From Pacificispira sp965223125 (lineage in GTDB: Bacteria > Pseudomonadota > Alphaproteobacteria > UBA8366 > Aestuariispiraceae): a DNA stretch of 64,000 nucleotides. A program made the translations under genes and the position numbers. Location: positions 248,001 through 312,000 of the forward strand of contig OZ244984.1 in the NCBI GenBank assembly GCA_965223125.1, written 5' to 3'. Below are positions 7,821-16,172 of the stretch, piece by piece. Position 1 is the stretch's first letter, and every line of letters starts with the position of its first letter. Below the pieces are notes generated by a model. It saw only the letters and a program-made list of their open reading frames with translations, was not told the origin of the DNA and made no database searches.

Positions 7821-8345
7821 TTATCCGGCGTCGTTCATTTCCCGCATTGTCAGGCTGTTCGGCTCAATCGTCTTGAAGAACCCGGTGACAGTGATGCCAT
7901 CGGCTGACAAGGGCAGGATCAGTCGGACATATTCAAGATAACGCCCCTCCAGCGAGACATAACTGCGCCGGGCCAAGCTGGGTGTGCGGGTATCGGCGAC
8001 CTTCTGCATGCTGACGAACACCACCTCGGCATCGTGTTCATTGAAGAAGTCCTTCAACCGCCGACCTTCCTTGCTCTCGCGCGTCCGTTCCCCGACATAG
8101 GTACCGGACAGGCGGACCTCGACATCCCGATCCAGAGGAAGATAGTCGAGCAGCATAACATAGGGCAGGACCGAATCAGGCACGGCCTCGATATCGACAA
8201 ATACAGGCAGGCATTCCCCATTCCGGGCCCGCGACCAGGTTTTGAAACAGGCATCGAGAGCCGGATAGTCAGAGAGGTTCTCCAGACCCAGTTCCTGGTA
8301 TCCCCGAATGTTCAGAATATCGTCTGTCTTGTGACTATGGCTCAT
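7821..8345 (-). CDS. PAS_5 family PAS-domain protein
   Basis: A 174-aa soluble protein of the alphaproteobacterial PAS_5 type. Recognisable features are a helical N-terminus with LDACFKTW, the core LPYVMLLDYLPLDRDVEVRLSGTYVGE and the closing strands YLEYVRLILPLSADG. In this family the domain stands alone with no output domain, and its ligand and partners are unknown. It is convergent with the MFS gene and lies 35 bp downstream of the unrecognised gene at 8381, so the two may be cotranscribed. Sensory function is inferred from the fold only. Confidence 0.75.
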   Translation of the reverse strand: MSHSHKTDDILNIRGYQELGLENLSDYPALDACFKTWSRARNGECLPVFVDIEAVPDSVLPYVMLLDYLPLDRDVEVRLSGTYVGERTRESKEGRRLKDFFNEHDAEVVFVSMQKVADTRTPSLARRSYVSLEGRYLEYVRLILPLSADGITVTGFFKTIEPNSLTMREMNDAG

Positions 8346-8380
8346 ATTCGCCTCGCAGTGCCCACCTGAAGATCACTCTC

Positions 8381-9415
8381 TCAGGCAAAGTCAAAAACGC
8401 CATTGTCGCCGGAATCCGGCCCCACAACATAGACATCCGGCACAAAGTTCCGGAACCTCAAGGTCGCCAGTCGCAGCATCTTCTCCAATTCCCGAAGCTC
8501 TGGCACGTCGCCCGTCTGCTTCAGTTTCATCCACTGGCGGATCAGCGGTTCCACATCCAGGGTCAGTGCCCTGAGACTGCGAATCCGTGGCCAAATCTGG
8601 TCCGCAACATAATCACTGGTACTTAGAAGCCCCTGCGGGTTCCCTGCCGTCGAATCCAGGACCATAGCCTGCTTTGTTCCCCAAATCGCCGCCCCGCGCA
8701 GCAGCATAGCAATTCGTCTGGTTATTTCCCCCGATGTGTTGGAACTATTCCCAGCCGAGTGTTTGGCAAGCTCTCCCACGGTTCTTTGCACGATTGTCGT
8801 CGATTGCCGCAATTTCTCGACACGCCCGAGTTCTACAACCGCCGCCATCAAACAGGGTTCGATATCGGCCTTTGGGTCATCCATAAAGCCGCGAATTCTG
8901 GAAATCTGCGATGCTGACAGGCTGGACAGCAGTCCCTGAGCGATGCGGTCACTCGTCACTGGTTGCGTATCCGGGATCGCAACAGCCTTCACCGGCTTTT
9001 CGGCACCGACCAGCATTTGGATAAACCGGGACGCCATGACCTGAATCGTTTTCGCATCAGGACTCCAGGACGGGGCACCGGTCAGAAGCTCACTGGGGAT
9101 TGGGTCACCGAATTTGACACTGCGGGTACACGACAGCGACTTCGGCACCAAAGCCAGAAGTTTACGATCCTCATGAGCCTCCGGAATACTCAGATGCTTC
9201 ATCAGACCCGACAGTGGTGTCATGCCGCTATAACCACCCAGATTGACGACAAGCACAGGCTCACGACTGTCATCGCGCACGAATTCCAGTTCCGGCTTTG
9301 ACAGGTCGGGGGTGCTGAAGATGAAATGCGTGGAAGATGTCGACACTCTCATTTCCCACTCTGATGGATATGTCAGAACCGGGCGCATCGCCGCAACTGA
9401 GGATGTCACTGTCAT
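8381..9415 (-). CDS. Hypothetical protein, unrecognised
   Basis: A 344-aa protein that I do not recognise. It has no signal peptide, membrane segment or catalytic motif I can name. The N-terminal third is mixed alpha/beta, with a VLVVNLGGYSGMTPLSGLMKHL segment in separate short blocks. The middle (about 150-260) is helical with Ser/Thr-rich stretches, and the C-terminus is a long helix with many Arg and Leu. The start is the first ATG, with GAAGG 10 bp upstream; a later in-frame Met at residue 10 is possible. A plausible promoter lies about 45 bp upstream. It probably shares a transcript with the PAS_5 gene. Base composition is like its neighbours, so there is no sign of recent transfer. Confidence 0.7.
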   Translation of the reverse strand: MTVTSSVAAMRPVLTYPSEWEMRVSTSSTHFIFSTPDLSKPELEFVRDDSREPVLVVNLGGYSGMTPLSGLMKHLSIPEAHEDRKLLALVPKSLSCTRSVKFGDPIPSELLTGAPSWSPDAKTIQVMASRFIQMLVGAEKPVKAVAIPDTQPVTSDRIAQGLLSSLSASQISRIRGFMDDPKADIEPCLMAAVVELGRVEKLRQSTTIVQRTVGELAKHSAGNSSNTSGEITRRIAMLLRGAAIWGTKQAMVLDSTAGNPQGLLSTSDYVADQIWPRIRSLRALTLDVEPLIRQWMKLKQTGDVPELRELEKMLRLATLRFRNFVPDVYVVGPDSGDNGVFDFA

Positions 9416-9456
9416 GGATCAAACCTTCAGCCTGCTCAGCAAGCGCTCATATTTTG

Positions 9457-9485
9457 AATCTATTCTAATTACGATGTCGGGACAA
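9457..9485 (-). promoter_or_regulatory. Possible promoter for the gene at 8381-9415
   Basis: On the minus strand TTGTCC and TAGATT are separated by 17 bp, in an AT-rich stretch 42-70 bp before the start codon. The sequence between here and the C45 gene (9486-9582) holds nothing else that I can identify. Confidence 0.35.
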
Positions 9486-9582
9486 CGGCGGATCAATGCC
9501 TATAAGGATAAAATAAGATTAAAAATTATATCAGATTGTCCGTGCGGTACTATAATCCGGTGCTGATTCGCCGACTGAAAAT

Positions 9583-10593
9583 TTACAATACCGACATACT
9601 GCGAGTTGCAGGTGCACCGTTACCATCGACGCGCACGGTCCAGGATTCCTCCCGGAAATCACCGAAGGCAAAGTGCTTTGCCGATCCGTCGGGAAACAGA
9701 TAGGACGCGCTGCCCGCAACCGGATCGTAGATCGCGGTATAGATCGTCCCGAAACCGTTGCCATAGGCATTGGTATAGAGCGGGGGCCTGCGGAACGCCT
9801 CGACCAGCTTCGGGAAGGTCAGTCCGTCATCCTCCAGCCGGAAACGCAGGAACTGCTCACGCTCCAGCGTTGCCGTGGCACGGGCATGATCGTGCCATTC
9901 GATACGACCTTGATGATTGGTGGCATAGGGTATCGACTTGATCACCGGGCGACTGCCGGGTGCCAGATAGGCCGTCGTAAAGCGCCCGGTTCTGTCCACT
10001 GCCGTCACGTTATAGGCCATATGGGTCGGTATCTCGGCCAAAGCCGATGCTGCATCCTCTGCCGTATCACAGAATTCCAGAATATTGCGCAGGATGATCG
10101 GGATGCCGAAACCAGGCCCGACGGCCCGACGGCCACCGAAGGTCAGGCTGACCGCCAGCCCCTTCTCGTTCACCCCGTCCAGCGCCCCCCAGAGGCAGTC
10201 GGTCATGGCGATAACCTTGGTGTCGTTCCAGGCGCTTTCCATCACCACGCCGTCGATCAGGGCTGGACTGTAGTCATAGTTGCGGACCAGTTTCGGTCCG
10301 TCGCCGAGCCAGACTACCTGGCTGCACCCGGAAATATAGGCGGGCGGACGCCAGAGGCTGAGGAAACGGGCCGCCAGATCGCCACCACCCGCCAATTCGC
10401 ACAGGGCCTCATAGGTCGGCATCAGACGCGGCATATGCGCCTCCAGTGCCTCCTTGCTGACCAGCCAGGTCGCGCGCTGCTCCAGCCCGTCCGACAGATA
10501 CCAGGCGCGATAGGCGGGCCAGTAGCGCCGGAACAGATCCTGCCACTTCTGCCCCGGCCCACTTTCGGAAACCGACTGAAAATAGAGGTCCAT
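9583..10593 (-). CDS. C45-family autoproteolytic acyltransferase/hydrolase
   Basis: A 336-aa Ntn-hydrolase of the isopenicillin-N acyltransferase-like (AAT, peptidase C45) family. Members self-cleave before a Cys, which becomes the N-terminal nucleophile for amide hydrolysis or acyl transfer. The Gly-Cys site is in ISGCSQVVW (Cys90). Downstream family positions are RNYDYSP, DGVNEKGLAVS and TNHQGRIEW. The start is the ATG after GCGAGGGCGAC; the open frame runs further upstream over the ATP-grasp gene without a usable start. It is the last gene of a four-gene unit with ATP-grasp, decarboxylase and amidase genes. That suggests it moves or removes an acyl or aminoacyl group on the pathway product. 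The substrate is unknown. Confidence 0.85.
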   Translation of the reverse strand: MDLYFQSVSESGPGQKWQDLFRRYWPAYRAWYLSDGLEQRATWLVSKEALEAHMPRLMPTYEALCELAGGGDLAARFLSLWRPPAYISGCSQVVWLGDGPKLVRNYDYSPALIDGVVMESAWNDTKVIAMTDCLWGALDGVNEKGLAVSLTFGGRRAVGPGFGIPIILRNILEFCDTAEDAASALAEIPTHMAYNVTAVDRTGRFTTAYLAPGSRPVIKSIPYATNHQGRIEWHDHARATATLEREQFLRFRLEDDGLTFPKLVEAFRRPPLYTNAYGNGFGTIYTAIYDPVAGSASYLFPDGSAKHFAFGDFREESWTVRVDGNGAPATRSMSVL

Positions 10594-10685
10594 GTCGCCC
10601 TCGCCCGACTCATCCGTCAGCAGACCGGTCCGATAGGGTCCTTCCTCCTGCGGAAGCCCCGGAAAGGACAGACCAGGTCCGACCG

Positions 10686-12239
10686 CTAGAGAATCTTGTA
10701 TGCCCCAGCCGTTGGTACCGGCTGCAACCCGCGCCCCTTGAACTTGGCGCGCATGCCATTGATCCATTGCTTGGCCCGCTTGTTCAGCTTGAAATTATCG
10801 GTCATCAGACGGCCACGGGTGACCAGGATACCAAGATCGGCCCCCTCGTAACGGTAATCCCCGGTGCCGGATATCCGCAGGAAAAAGGCCTCGTTTTCGC
10901 TGGCCACCGCACGGCGGTGATAGTCAAAACGACTGTATTCTATGGTCCCGTCGGGCCGCATCGAATAGATGCCACTTTCCGGCGCTTCAGTGATGATGTC
11001 CACCGAATCATCGACATGTTTCATAACGTACTGGGACCAACTGTCGATATTGTCCGGATCAGCCCAGCGCCCGTTCAGCGCCTCGATGTCCAGTTCGAAC
11101 GGCACGCCGGAAAACTCCAGCAGATGGAACAGGAACAGCGGTGCATCGGCATGGGCGAAGGCGGCATGATTGGTCATGGATGACGCCCCGGTGATACGCG
11201 GATTCAACTCCCCCAGATACATCTCGCCGTTATCCATATCGATCAGGAAATCGAGCTCGAAGTAGCCGCGATAACCCTCCTTGCGCAGTTGCTCACCGAA
11301 TTTGAACGTATAGTCACGCGCCATCTGGCGGATTTCCGGGGTGAAGCTGGCATCGAAAATCTCATTACCGCACCAACCACCCTTATAGGGCGTCAGTTCC
11401 TTGAATCCGACCAGTTCGGTCATCAGCGGCCCGACGATGGTCCCGGCCTTGGTCGTGCAGGCCTCGATGGCGGAGCCGCGGCAGTTGATCCGCTTCATCA
11501 CCTTGATCTCGCCCTGCCCGATGATTTCGGACTGATGCTTCCTGAAATCCTTCTCACTGGAGATGAAGAAGGTCGTATGGCCGGAATCGCCAAAGGCAGA
11601 TTGCAGCACCAGATCCTCGCCCAGTCCCTTCGAGACCTTGCGCAACTGTTCATAACTTTCAATCTTCGCAAGGATATTCGGAACCGACGGCACGCCTGCC
11701 TTGTTGCCGATCCGCACAGTCTCAATCTTGTTATCGACCCGCGTGCGCAGCTTCGCCTTTGGGAACCAGACCTCCATCTTCGCCTTTTTCGCCAGGCGTT
11801 CAGTTTCCCCATCGAACATCAGGAATACCGATTTCGGCTTCTTGCCCATCGACTTGACGGTATCCAGCACTTCCTTGTGCTGCAGCAGGTAGTTGTTGAT
11901 ATCCTCAATCGACTGGAATTCCGAATGCGGGGCCTCGGACGGCACGATGACATTCGGATGGCGTCCATCATAGCAATCTATGTAGTTGATATATTTGAAA
12001 TTCTTTACCCATTCATCCATCCCCAACAGATTGAAATTGGTCGCACTGATGAAAACGATCGGGGTTTCGTTGCGGTGGAAATAACGCCGGATATCCGACA
12101 TTCCCTTCAACACCTTCTGTTCCCGCCGCCTGCGTGGTACCGCTGCTGCAACCTCAGGAGTTGGAGCGGTTTTCGTGGCCACGGCCCTGCTGGTGGCGGC
12201 TTTGTTCGGAGCTTTCCTTGCAATTGCTTTCTTCGCCAT
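10686..12239 (-). CDS. ATP-grasp ligase, biotin-carboxylase-like fold
   Basis: A 517-aa ATP-grasp protein expected to activate a carboxylate as acyl-phosphate and join it to an amine or thiol. The first 45 residues are a Lys/Ala/Arg-rich low-complexity tail. The pre-ATP-grasp region follows (about 46-180), then the ATP-grasp core with VLQSAFGDSGHTTFF and the metal-binding ELDFLIDMDNGEMYLGELNPR region near 335-355. The GELNPR motif supplies the usual Glu/Asn ligands. It lacks the full acetyl-CoA-carboxylase-type biotin carboxylase signatures, so an amino-acid or amine ligase is more likely. It lies 30 bp after the decarboxylase gene and 92 bp before the C45 gene. Confidence 0.82.
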   Translation of the reverse strand: MAKKAIARKAPNKAATSRAVATKTAPTPEVAAAVPRRRREQKVLKGMSDIRRYFHRNETPIVFISATNFNLLGMDEWVKNFKYINYIDCYDGRHPNVIVPSEAPHSEFQSIEDINNYLLQHKEVLDTVKSMGKKPKSVFLMFDGETERLAKKAKMEVWFPKAKLRTRVDNKIETVRIGNKAGVPSVPNILAKIESYEQLRKVSKGLGEDLVLQSAFGDSGHTTFFISSEKDFRKHQSEIIGQGEIKVMKRINCRGSAIEACTTKAGTIVGPLMTELVGFKELTPYKGGWCGNEIFDASFTPEIRQMARDYTFKFGEQLRKEGYRGYFELDFLIDMDNGEMYLGELNPRITGASSMTNHAAFAHADAPLFLFHLLEFSGVPFELDIEALNGRWADPDNIDSWSQYVMKHVDDSVDIITEAPESGIYSMRPDGTIEYSRFDYHRRAVASENEAFFLRISGTGDYRYEGADLGILVTRGRLMTDNFKLNKRAKQWINGMRAKFKGRGLQPVPTAGAYKIL

Positions 12240-12269
12240 CGGTTCTGATCCCCATCTTCTCTGTTCGGT

Positions 12270-15074
12270 TCATTTTTCAGCGGCAGCTTTGAGTGCCTTT
12301 TCTGTAAATACGCGCAGTCCCAGTTCCGCGCGGTAGCCATGGATTTCCTTCACGTCCAGCGCCCGCATGAATTTCAGTATCTCAGTGCTCAGCACCTGGC
12401 CCGGCACCAGGATCGGAAAACCGGGCGGGTAGGGAATGATGAAGGTGGAGGACACGATCTCCCGCCCCCGTGCCATCTCCGCATCCAGTGACCCGTCTTC
12501 CAGGCTCAAATATTCGCAATTCTCCTGATCGTAGGCGAGGAAATAGGCCGTGCGGATATCCCCCTCCGCCGTATCGGCCCCCTGCCCCTCCCTGGTTCCC
12601 TTTGCCCGGAATGCATCGTGAAACCGGCTGAAATCCGGCTGCGGCGGCAGTTCCTCCAATAGCGACGTGACGCGACGGTCATACAACGCCCGCTCGACCG
12701 GGGATGTATCCTCCATCCGCTCGTCCAGTTCGGCGGCAATCTTCACCAGCACCTCGATCAGATAGGCGACGGAGGACCGGGTGGTGCCGATATTGGTCAT
12801 AAACAGAACGGTGTTACGCGACGTCTTGTTGATCTGGATCCCGTATTTATCCATCAACTCCTTGTTCTTGAAAGTATCACCGTCGAGTCCGGTCTTGCCG
12901 ATCAGCAGCGTTACCCGCGTCGCATCCAGCGCGAATTCATCCGACGCCCAAGCCTCCCAGATATCGCGCCAGCCCCGCCCGACCTGATAGTAGGATTCGA
13001 TTCCGCTTTCACGATACTGCGCCGGGATCATGTCATTGGCGGTCAGGACCCGGAAATATTTCGACAGCAGTGGATGCGTCGCGACCTTCTCGCGCAGGAC
13101 CATCGCCATCTCGACCTGCTTCTGGACCAGTTCGAAGCCTTCCAGTTCCACCTGCCGCCGCCCGACATCCAGCGAAGCGACGATCTGATAATTCGGCGAA
13201 GTGGAAGTATGGGTCATATAGGCTTCGTGGAAACTCTCCTCCGCCTTGGACTTGTAGTCCTGATCGTGGATATGGATCATTGATCCCTGACGCAGACTGG
13301 TCAGCGTCTTGTGGGTCGACTGGCAGGCATAGACCCGCACCCGCACCAGATCGGGATCCGGCATCAAGCGCCGGTCCAGCCAGGTCTCTTCCTTCTCCGG
13401 TCCCGCCGCCTCAAACTCCGCCTTCCAGGCCTCATAGCGCTGTCGATACTCACCGGTCTGATAGCGTTCCCGCAGGACGGCGGCATTATGCATGGCGGTG
13501 CGCTGGCGATAGGTCGGGCCGAATCGGGCGAAGGCAAACCAAGCCTCGTCCCACAGGAAGACCAGATCCGGCTTGATCGCCAAGCATTCCTCCATCACCC
13601 GTTCCACATTGTAGACCAGACCATCGAAGGTGCAGTTTGTCAGTAGCAGCATCTTCACACGGTCCAGCTTCCCCGCATGTTTCAGCTTGAGAAGCTGGTG
13701 CTTGATCTCCCGCAGCGGCACCGCGCCATACATTGAAAACTCGTTCAGCGGATAGCTGTCCAGATAGACGACCTGAGCACCAGACAGCACCATGCCGTAA
13801 TGGTGAGACTTGTGACAGTCGCGGTCGACCAGCACGATGTCGTCCGGCTTCACCAGGGCCTGAACCACGATCTTGTTGCAGGTCGATGTGCCGTTGGTCG
13901 CAAAGAAGGTCTGACGCGCGCCAAAGGCACGGGCGGCTGATTCCTGTGCCAGCTTGATCGGTCCATGCGGGTCGAGCAGCGAATCCAGACCGCCCGATGT
14001 CGCCGAGGTCTCCGCCAGGAAGATGTTCATGCCGTAAAAATCACCCATATCCTTGATCCAGTGGGATTTGGCGATGGACTTGCCGCGGCTGATCGGCATG
14101 GCATGGAAAACGCCGGTCGGTTGCTTCGAATACTCCTTCAGCGCCGTGAAGAACGGCGTCTTGTAGCGCGTATTGACGCCGCGCAGGATATTCAGGTGCA
14201 ACTCCATGTAGTCTTCCTGATTGTAGAAGACCCGGCGACAGTTGTCGCAGACCCGACCGGCAATATCCTCCACCGACTGGTCGGTAACCATGTAGATATC
14301 CAGTTCCGGTCGCAGCTTGCCGATGGCATAGGACAGCGACACGCCGTATTCCTCCGGCGGCAGATCGTCGAATGTCTCGTCGCCCAAACGGTTCAGATAA
14401 CGCTTCAGCATTGGCAGATCGTGGCGCGACCGATAGGGGAAGCCATACCGAACGACCACAGCCTGAATGTTGTAATTGAACAGGACGCCGATCAGCGCAT
14501 CCTCGAAACTGCCGACCACGACGCTTTCATAGACGAAGGAATCTTCCGGCCGTCGCTTGTCACGCAGCGAGCGTTTCAGCGTCGTTTCCTGGTGCGGAGA
14601 CAGATCGTCAACGATCATCACCTCGAAATAGGGACGTTCCCGCTGCCGTTCCTCGGCAGTATCGGACCGCTCATCATTGTCGTCATCATCTTCGGAAGGC
14701 AGAACATGGATATGGCGGCTGCGATAACTGTCGGACATCAGCGCCCGGGTAATCCGCGCCACGGTATGGGCCAGCGAGGTGAACTCACCATCCTCGAACA
14801 TCGTATGCAGGCGCTCGAAGGTCACTCGCCCCGGAAAGGCCCAGTAGCTTTCGATGGGCTCCAGCTTTTCCAGCAGCTCCAGGACGACGGTGTGCAGCGG
14901 GTCGCCGGGCGACCGTCGATCCGCCGCCATCAGTCGCGTGGCGGCGTTCTTCAGCTTGTTCCAACTGTCATTGCGCAGTTGAGATGCTGAGTAATGGGCA
15001 GTCAGATCGCCTCGTGACATGTCGCCCCCCTGTCTGCGGCCCCGTTTTGCGGCCTTCTTTTCAGTATCCGTCAT
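12270..15074 (-). CDS. Orn/Lys/Arg decarboxylase family protein, long form
   Basis: A 934-aa PLP-dependent basic amino-acid decarboxylase of the fold-I bacterial family (AdiA/LdcI/SpeF relatives). Residues 1-145 are an extra N-terminal region absent from the usual 710-760-aa enzymes. About 145-270 is a receiver-like wing domain (MIVDDLSPHQETTLKRSL). The catalytic domain begins near 330, with ETSATSGGLDSLLDPHG and FATNGTSTCNK. The PLP Lys is in STHKTLTSLRQGSM (about residue 591), and the C-terminal domain ends with PYPPGFPILVPG. The likely product is agmatine, cadaverine or putrescine, but specificity is not clear. It overlaps the upstream amidase gene by 4 bp (ATGA). Confidence 0.88.
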   Translation of the reverse strand: MTDTEKKAAKRGRRQGGDMSRGDLTAHYSASQLRNDSWNKLKNAATRLMAADRRSPGDPLHTVVLELLEKLEPIESYWAFPGRVTFERLHTMFEDGEFTSLAHTVARITRALMSDSYRSRHIHVLPSEDDDDNDERSDTAEERQRERPYFEVMIVDDLSPHQETTLKRSLRDKRRPEDSFVYESVVVGSFEDALIGVLFNYNIQAVVVRYGFPYRSRHDLPMLKRYLNRLGDETFDDLPPEEYGVSLSYAIGKLRPELDIYMVTDQSVEDIAGRVCDNCRRVFYNQEDYMELHLNILRGVNTRYKTPFFTALKEYSKQPTGVFHAMPISRGKSIAKSHWIKDMGDFYGMNIFLAETSATSGGLDSLLDPHGPIKLAQESAARAFGARQTFFATNGTSTCNKIVVQALVKPDDIVLVDRDCHKSHHYGMVLSGAQVVYLDSYPLNEFSMYGAVPLREIKHQLLKLKHAGKLDRVKMLLLTNCTFDGLVYNVERVMEECLAIKPDLVFLWDEAWFAFARFGPTYRQRTAMHNAAVLRERYQTGEYRQRYEAWKAEFEAAGPEKEETWLDRRLMPDPDLVRVRVYACQSTHKTLTSLRQGSMIHIHDQDYKSKAEESFHEAYMTHTSTSPNYQIVASLDVGRRQVELEGFELVQKQVEMAMVLREKVATHPLLSKYFRVLTANDMIPAQYRESGIESYYQVGRGWRDIWEAWASDEFALDATRVTLLIGKTGLDGDTFKNKELMDKYGIQINKTSRNTVLFMTNIGTTRSSVAYLIEVLVKIAAELDERMEDTSPVERALYDRRVTSLLEELPPQPDFSRFHDAFRAKGTREGQGADTAEGDIRTAYFLAYDQENCEYLSLEDGSLDAEMARGREIVSSTFIIPYPPGFPILVPGQVLSTEILKFMRALDVKEIHGYRAELGLRVFTEKALKAAAEK

Positions 15075-16063
15075 CTGCGTCGAGATTGGCTTGCTCCATT
15101 CATCATATCCACGGCATGCAGGCGATGATCGCCCGGATCGACCGGTTCCACAAAAACATCCACAAAAGCGGTATCCAACGTTCCCGGACGCATATCCAGA
15201 CCGGCACGAGATCCCCTCTGCGGCATCTGCAAGGGTCCAAGACTATCGAGATACCGGGTATCGGCCCGCGCGCGATCATAGACCGGGAAATCAACATCCC
15301 GGTCTCGGAAACTCTTATGCGTCTGGCCCAGTCCTTTTAGCCCCGTTTCCCGCTGGCGGCGCACGGTGTCCAGATCAATCTCCAGGGGGATGATTTCTTC
15401 CTGTCCGGCGGCCTGATAGAGCACAGTCCCGGAAGGGTCGACAACGCAGGATCGCCCGCAGCCACCGGCACCAAGCCCGTTTATATCGAAGACATAGCAC
15501 TGAAACATCGCGGCAGTCGCCCGCACGATGGACAGTTCCACATCCCGGTCAGTGGTACCGGTCAGGACCGGATGCAACAGCACCTCCACCCCCTGAGCAG
15601 TCAGACTTCGTGTCGTTTCAGGGAACCAGATATCATAACAGATCGAGACACCGAACCGGCCGACCAGCGGAACATCGAAGATCAGGAATTCCGTACCTGC
15701 CGCAACGCCATCCTCATAGGGCCGGAAGGGAAACATCTTGCGATAGCGCCCGACGACTTCGCCTTCCGGATTGATCACGATGGCGGTGTTGTAGATCACA
15801 TCCCCAACCCGTTCGAACATCGATCCGGGCAGTAGCCAGACGCCATGCGCCCGTGCCATTTCCTGAAAGATCTCTTCCGCCGGGCCGGGCAATGTCTGGG
15901 CATGGCCAGTCAGCGGACCATAGGGGGCGAGTTCCGAGAACATCACCATCTGCACCCATGGAAAGCGCGCGACGGTCAGGTCGAGACGCTGACGAATGGC
16001 CGTCACATTTTCAGCATGGGCACCGATATGCATCTGCACACCGGCAATGGCAAAGGGCTGCAT
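15071..16063 (-). CDS. Carbon-nitrogen hydrolase (nitrilase superfamily)
   Basis: A 330-aa nitrilase-superfamily amidase with an intact Glu44-Lys109-Cys142 triad, in MFSELAPYGP, GRYRKMFPF and VSICYDIWFPE. It should cleave a non-peptide C-N bond, such as a carbamoyl or omega-amide group. N-carbamoylputrescine amidase is one relative and would fit the decarboxylase downstream, but the C-terminal 60 residues (RDRDVDFPVYDRA onward) are not typical of it. The start is set at MQPFAIAGVQ; an upstream in-frame ATG would add 16 polar residues. It is the first gene of the four-gene unit. A promoter is expected in the 110 bp to 16172 but none stands out. Confidence 0.85.
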   Translation of the reverse strand: MQPFAIAGVQMHIGAHAENVTAIRQRLDLTVARFPWVQMVMFSELAPYGPLTGHAQTLPGPAEEIFQEMARAHGVWLLPGSMFERVGDVIYNTAIVINPEGEVVGRYRKMFPFRPYEDGVAAGTEFLIFDVPLVGRFGVSICYDIWFPETTRSLTAQGVEVLLHPVLTGTTDRDVELSIVRATAAMFQCYVFDINGLGAGGCGRSCVVDPSGTVLYQAAGQEEIIPLEIDLDTVRRQRETGLKGLGQTHKSFRDRDVDFPVYDRARADTRYLDSLGPLQMPQRGSRAGLDMRPGTLDTAFVDVFVEPVDPGDHRLHAVDMMNGASQSRRR

Positions 16064-16172
16064 GCGGGCCTGTTTCCCATCTTTGTTATTATTATGTGAA
16101 CAGGACACCATAGGGCGCAGCGCTTGTAAACAGCCTGCATGGTAGGGTTATCGCCAGATCACTGCCCAGAGA

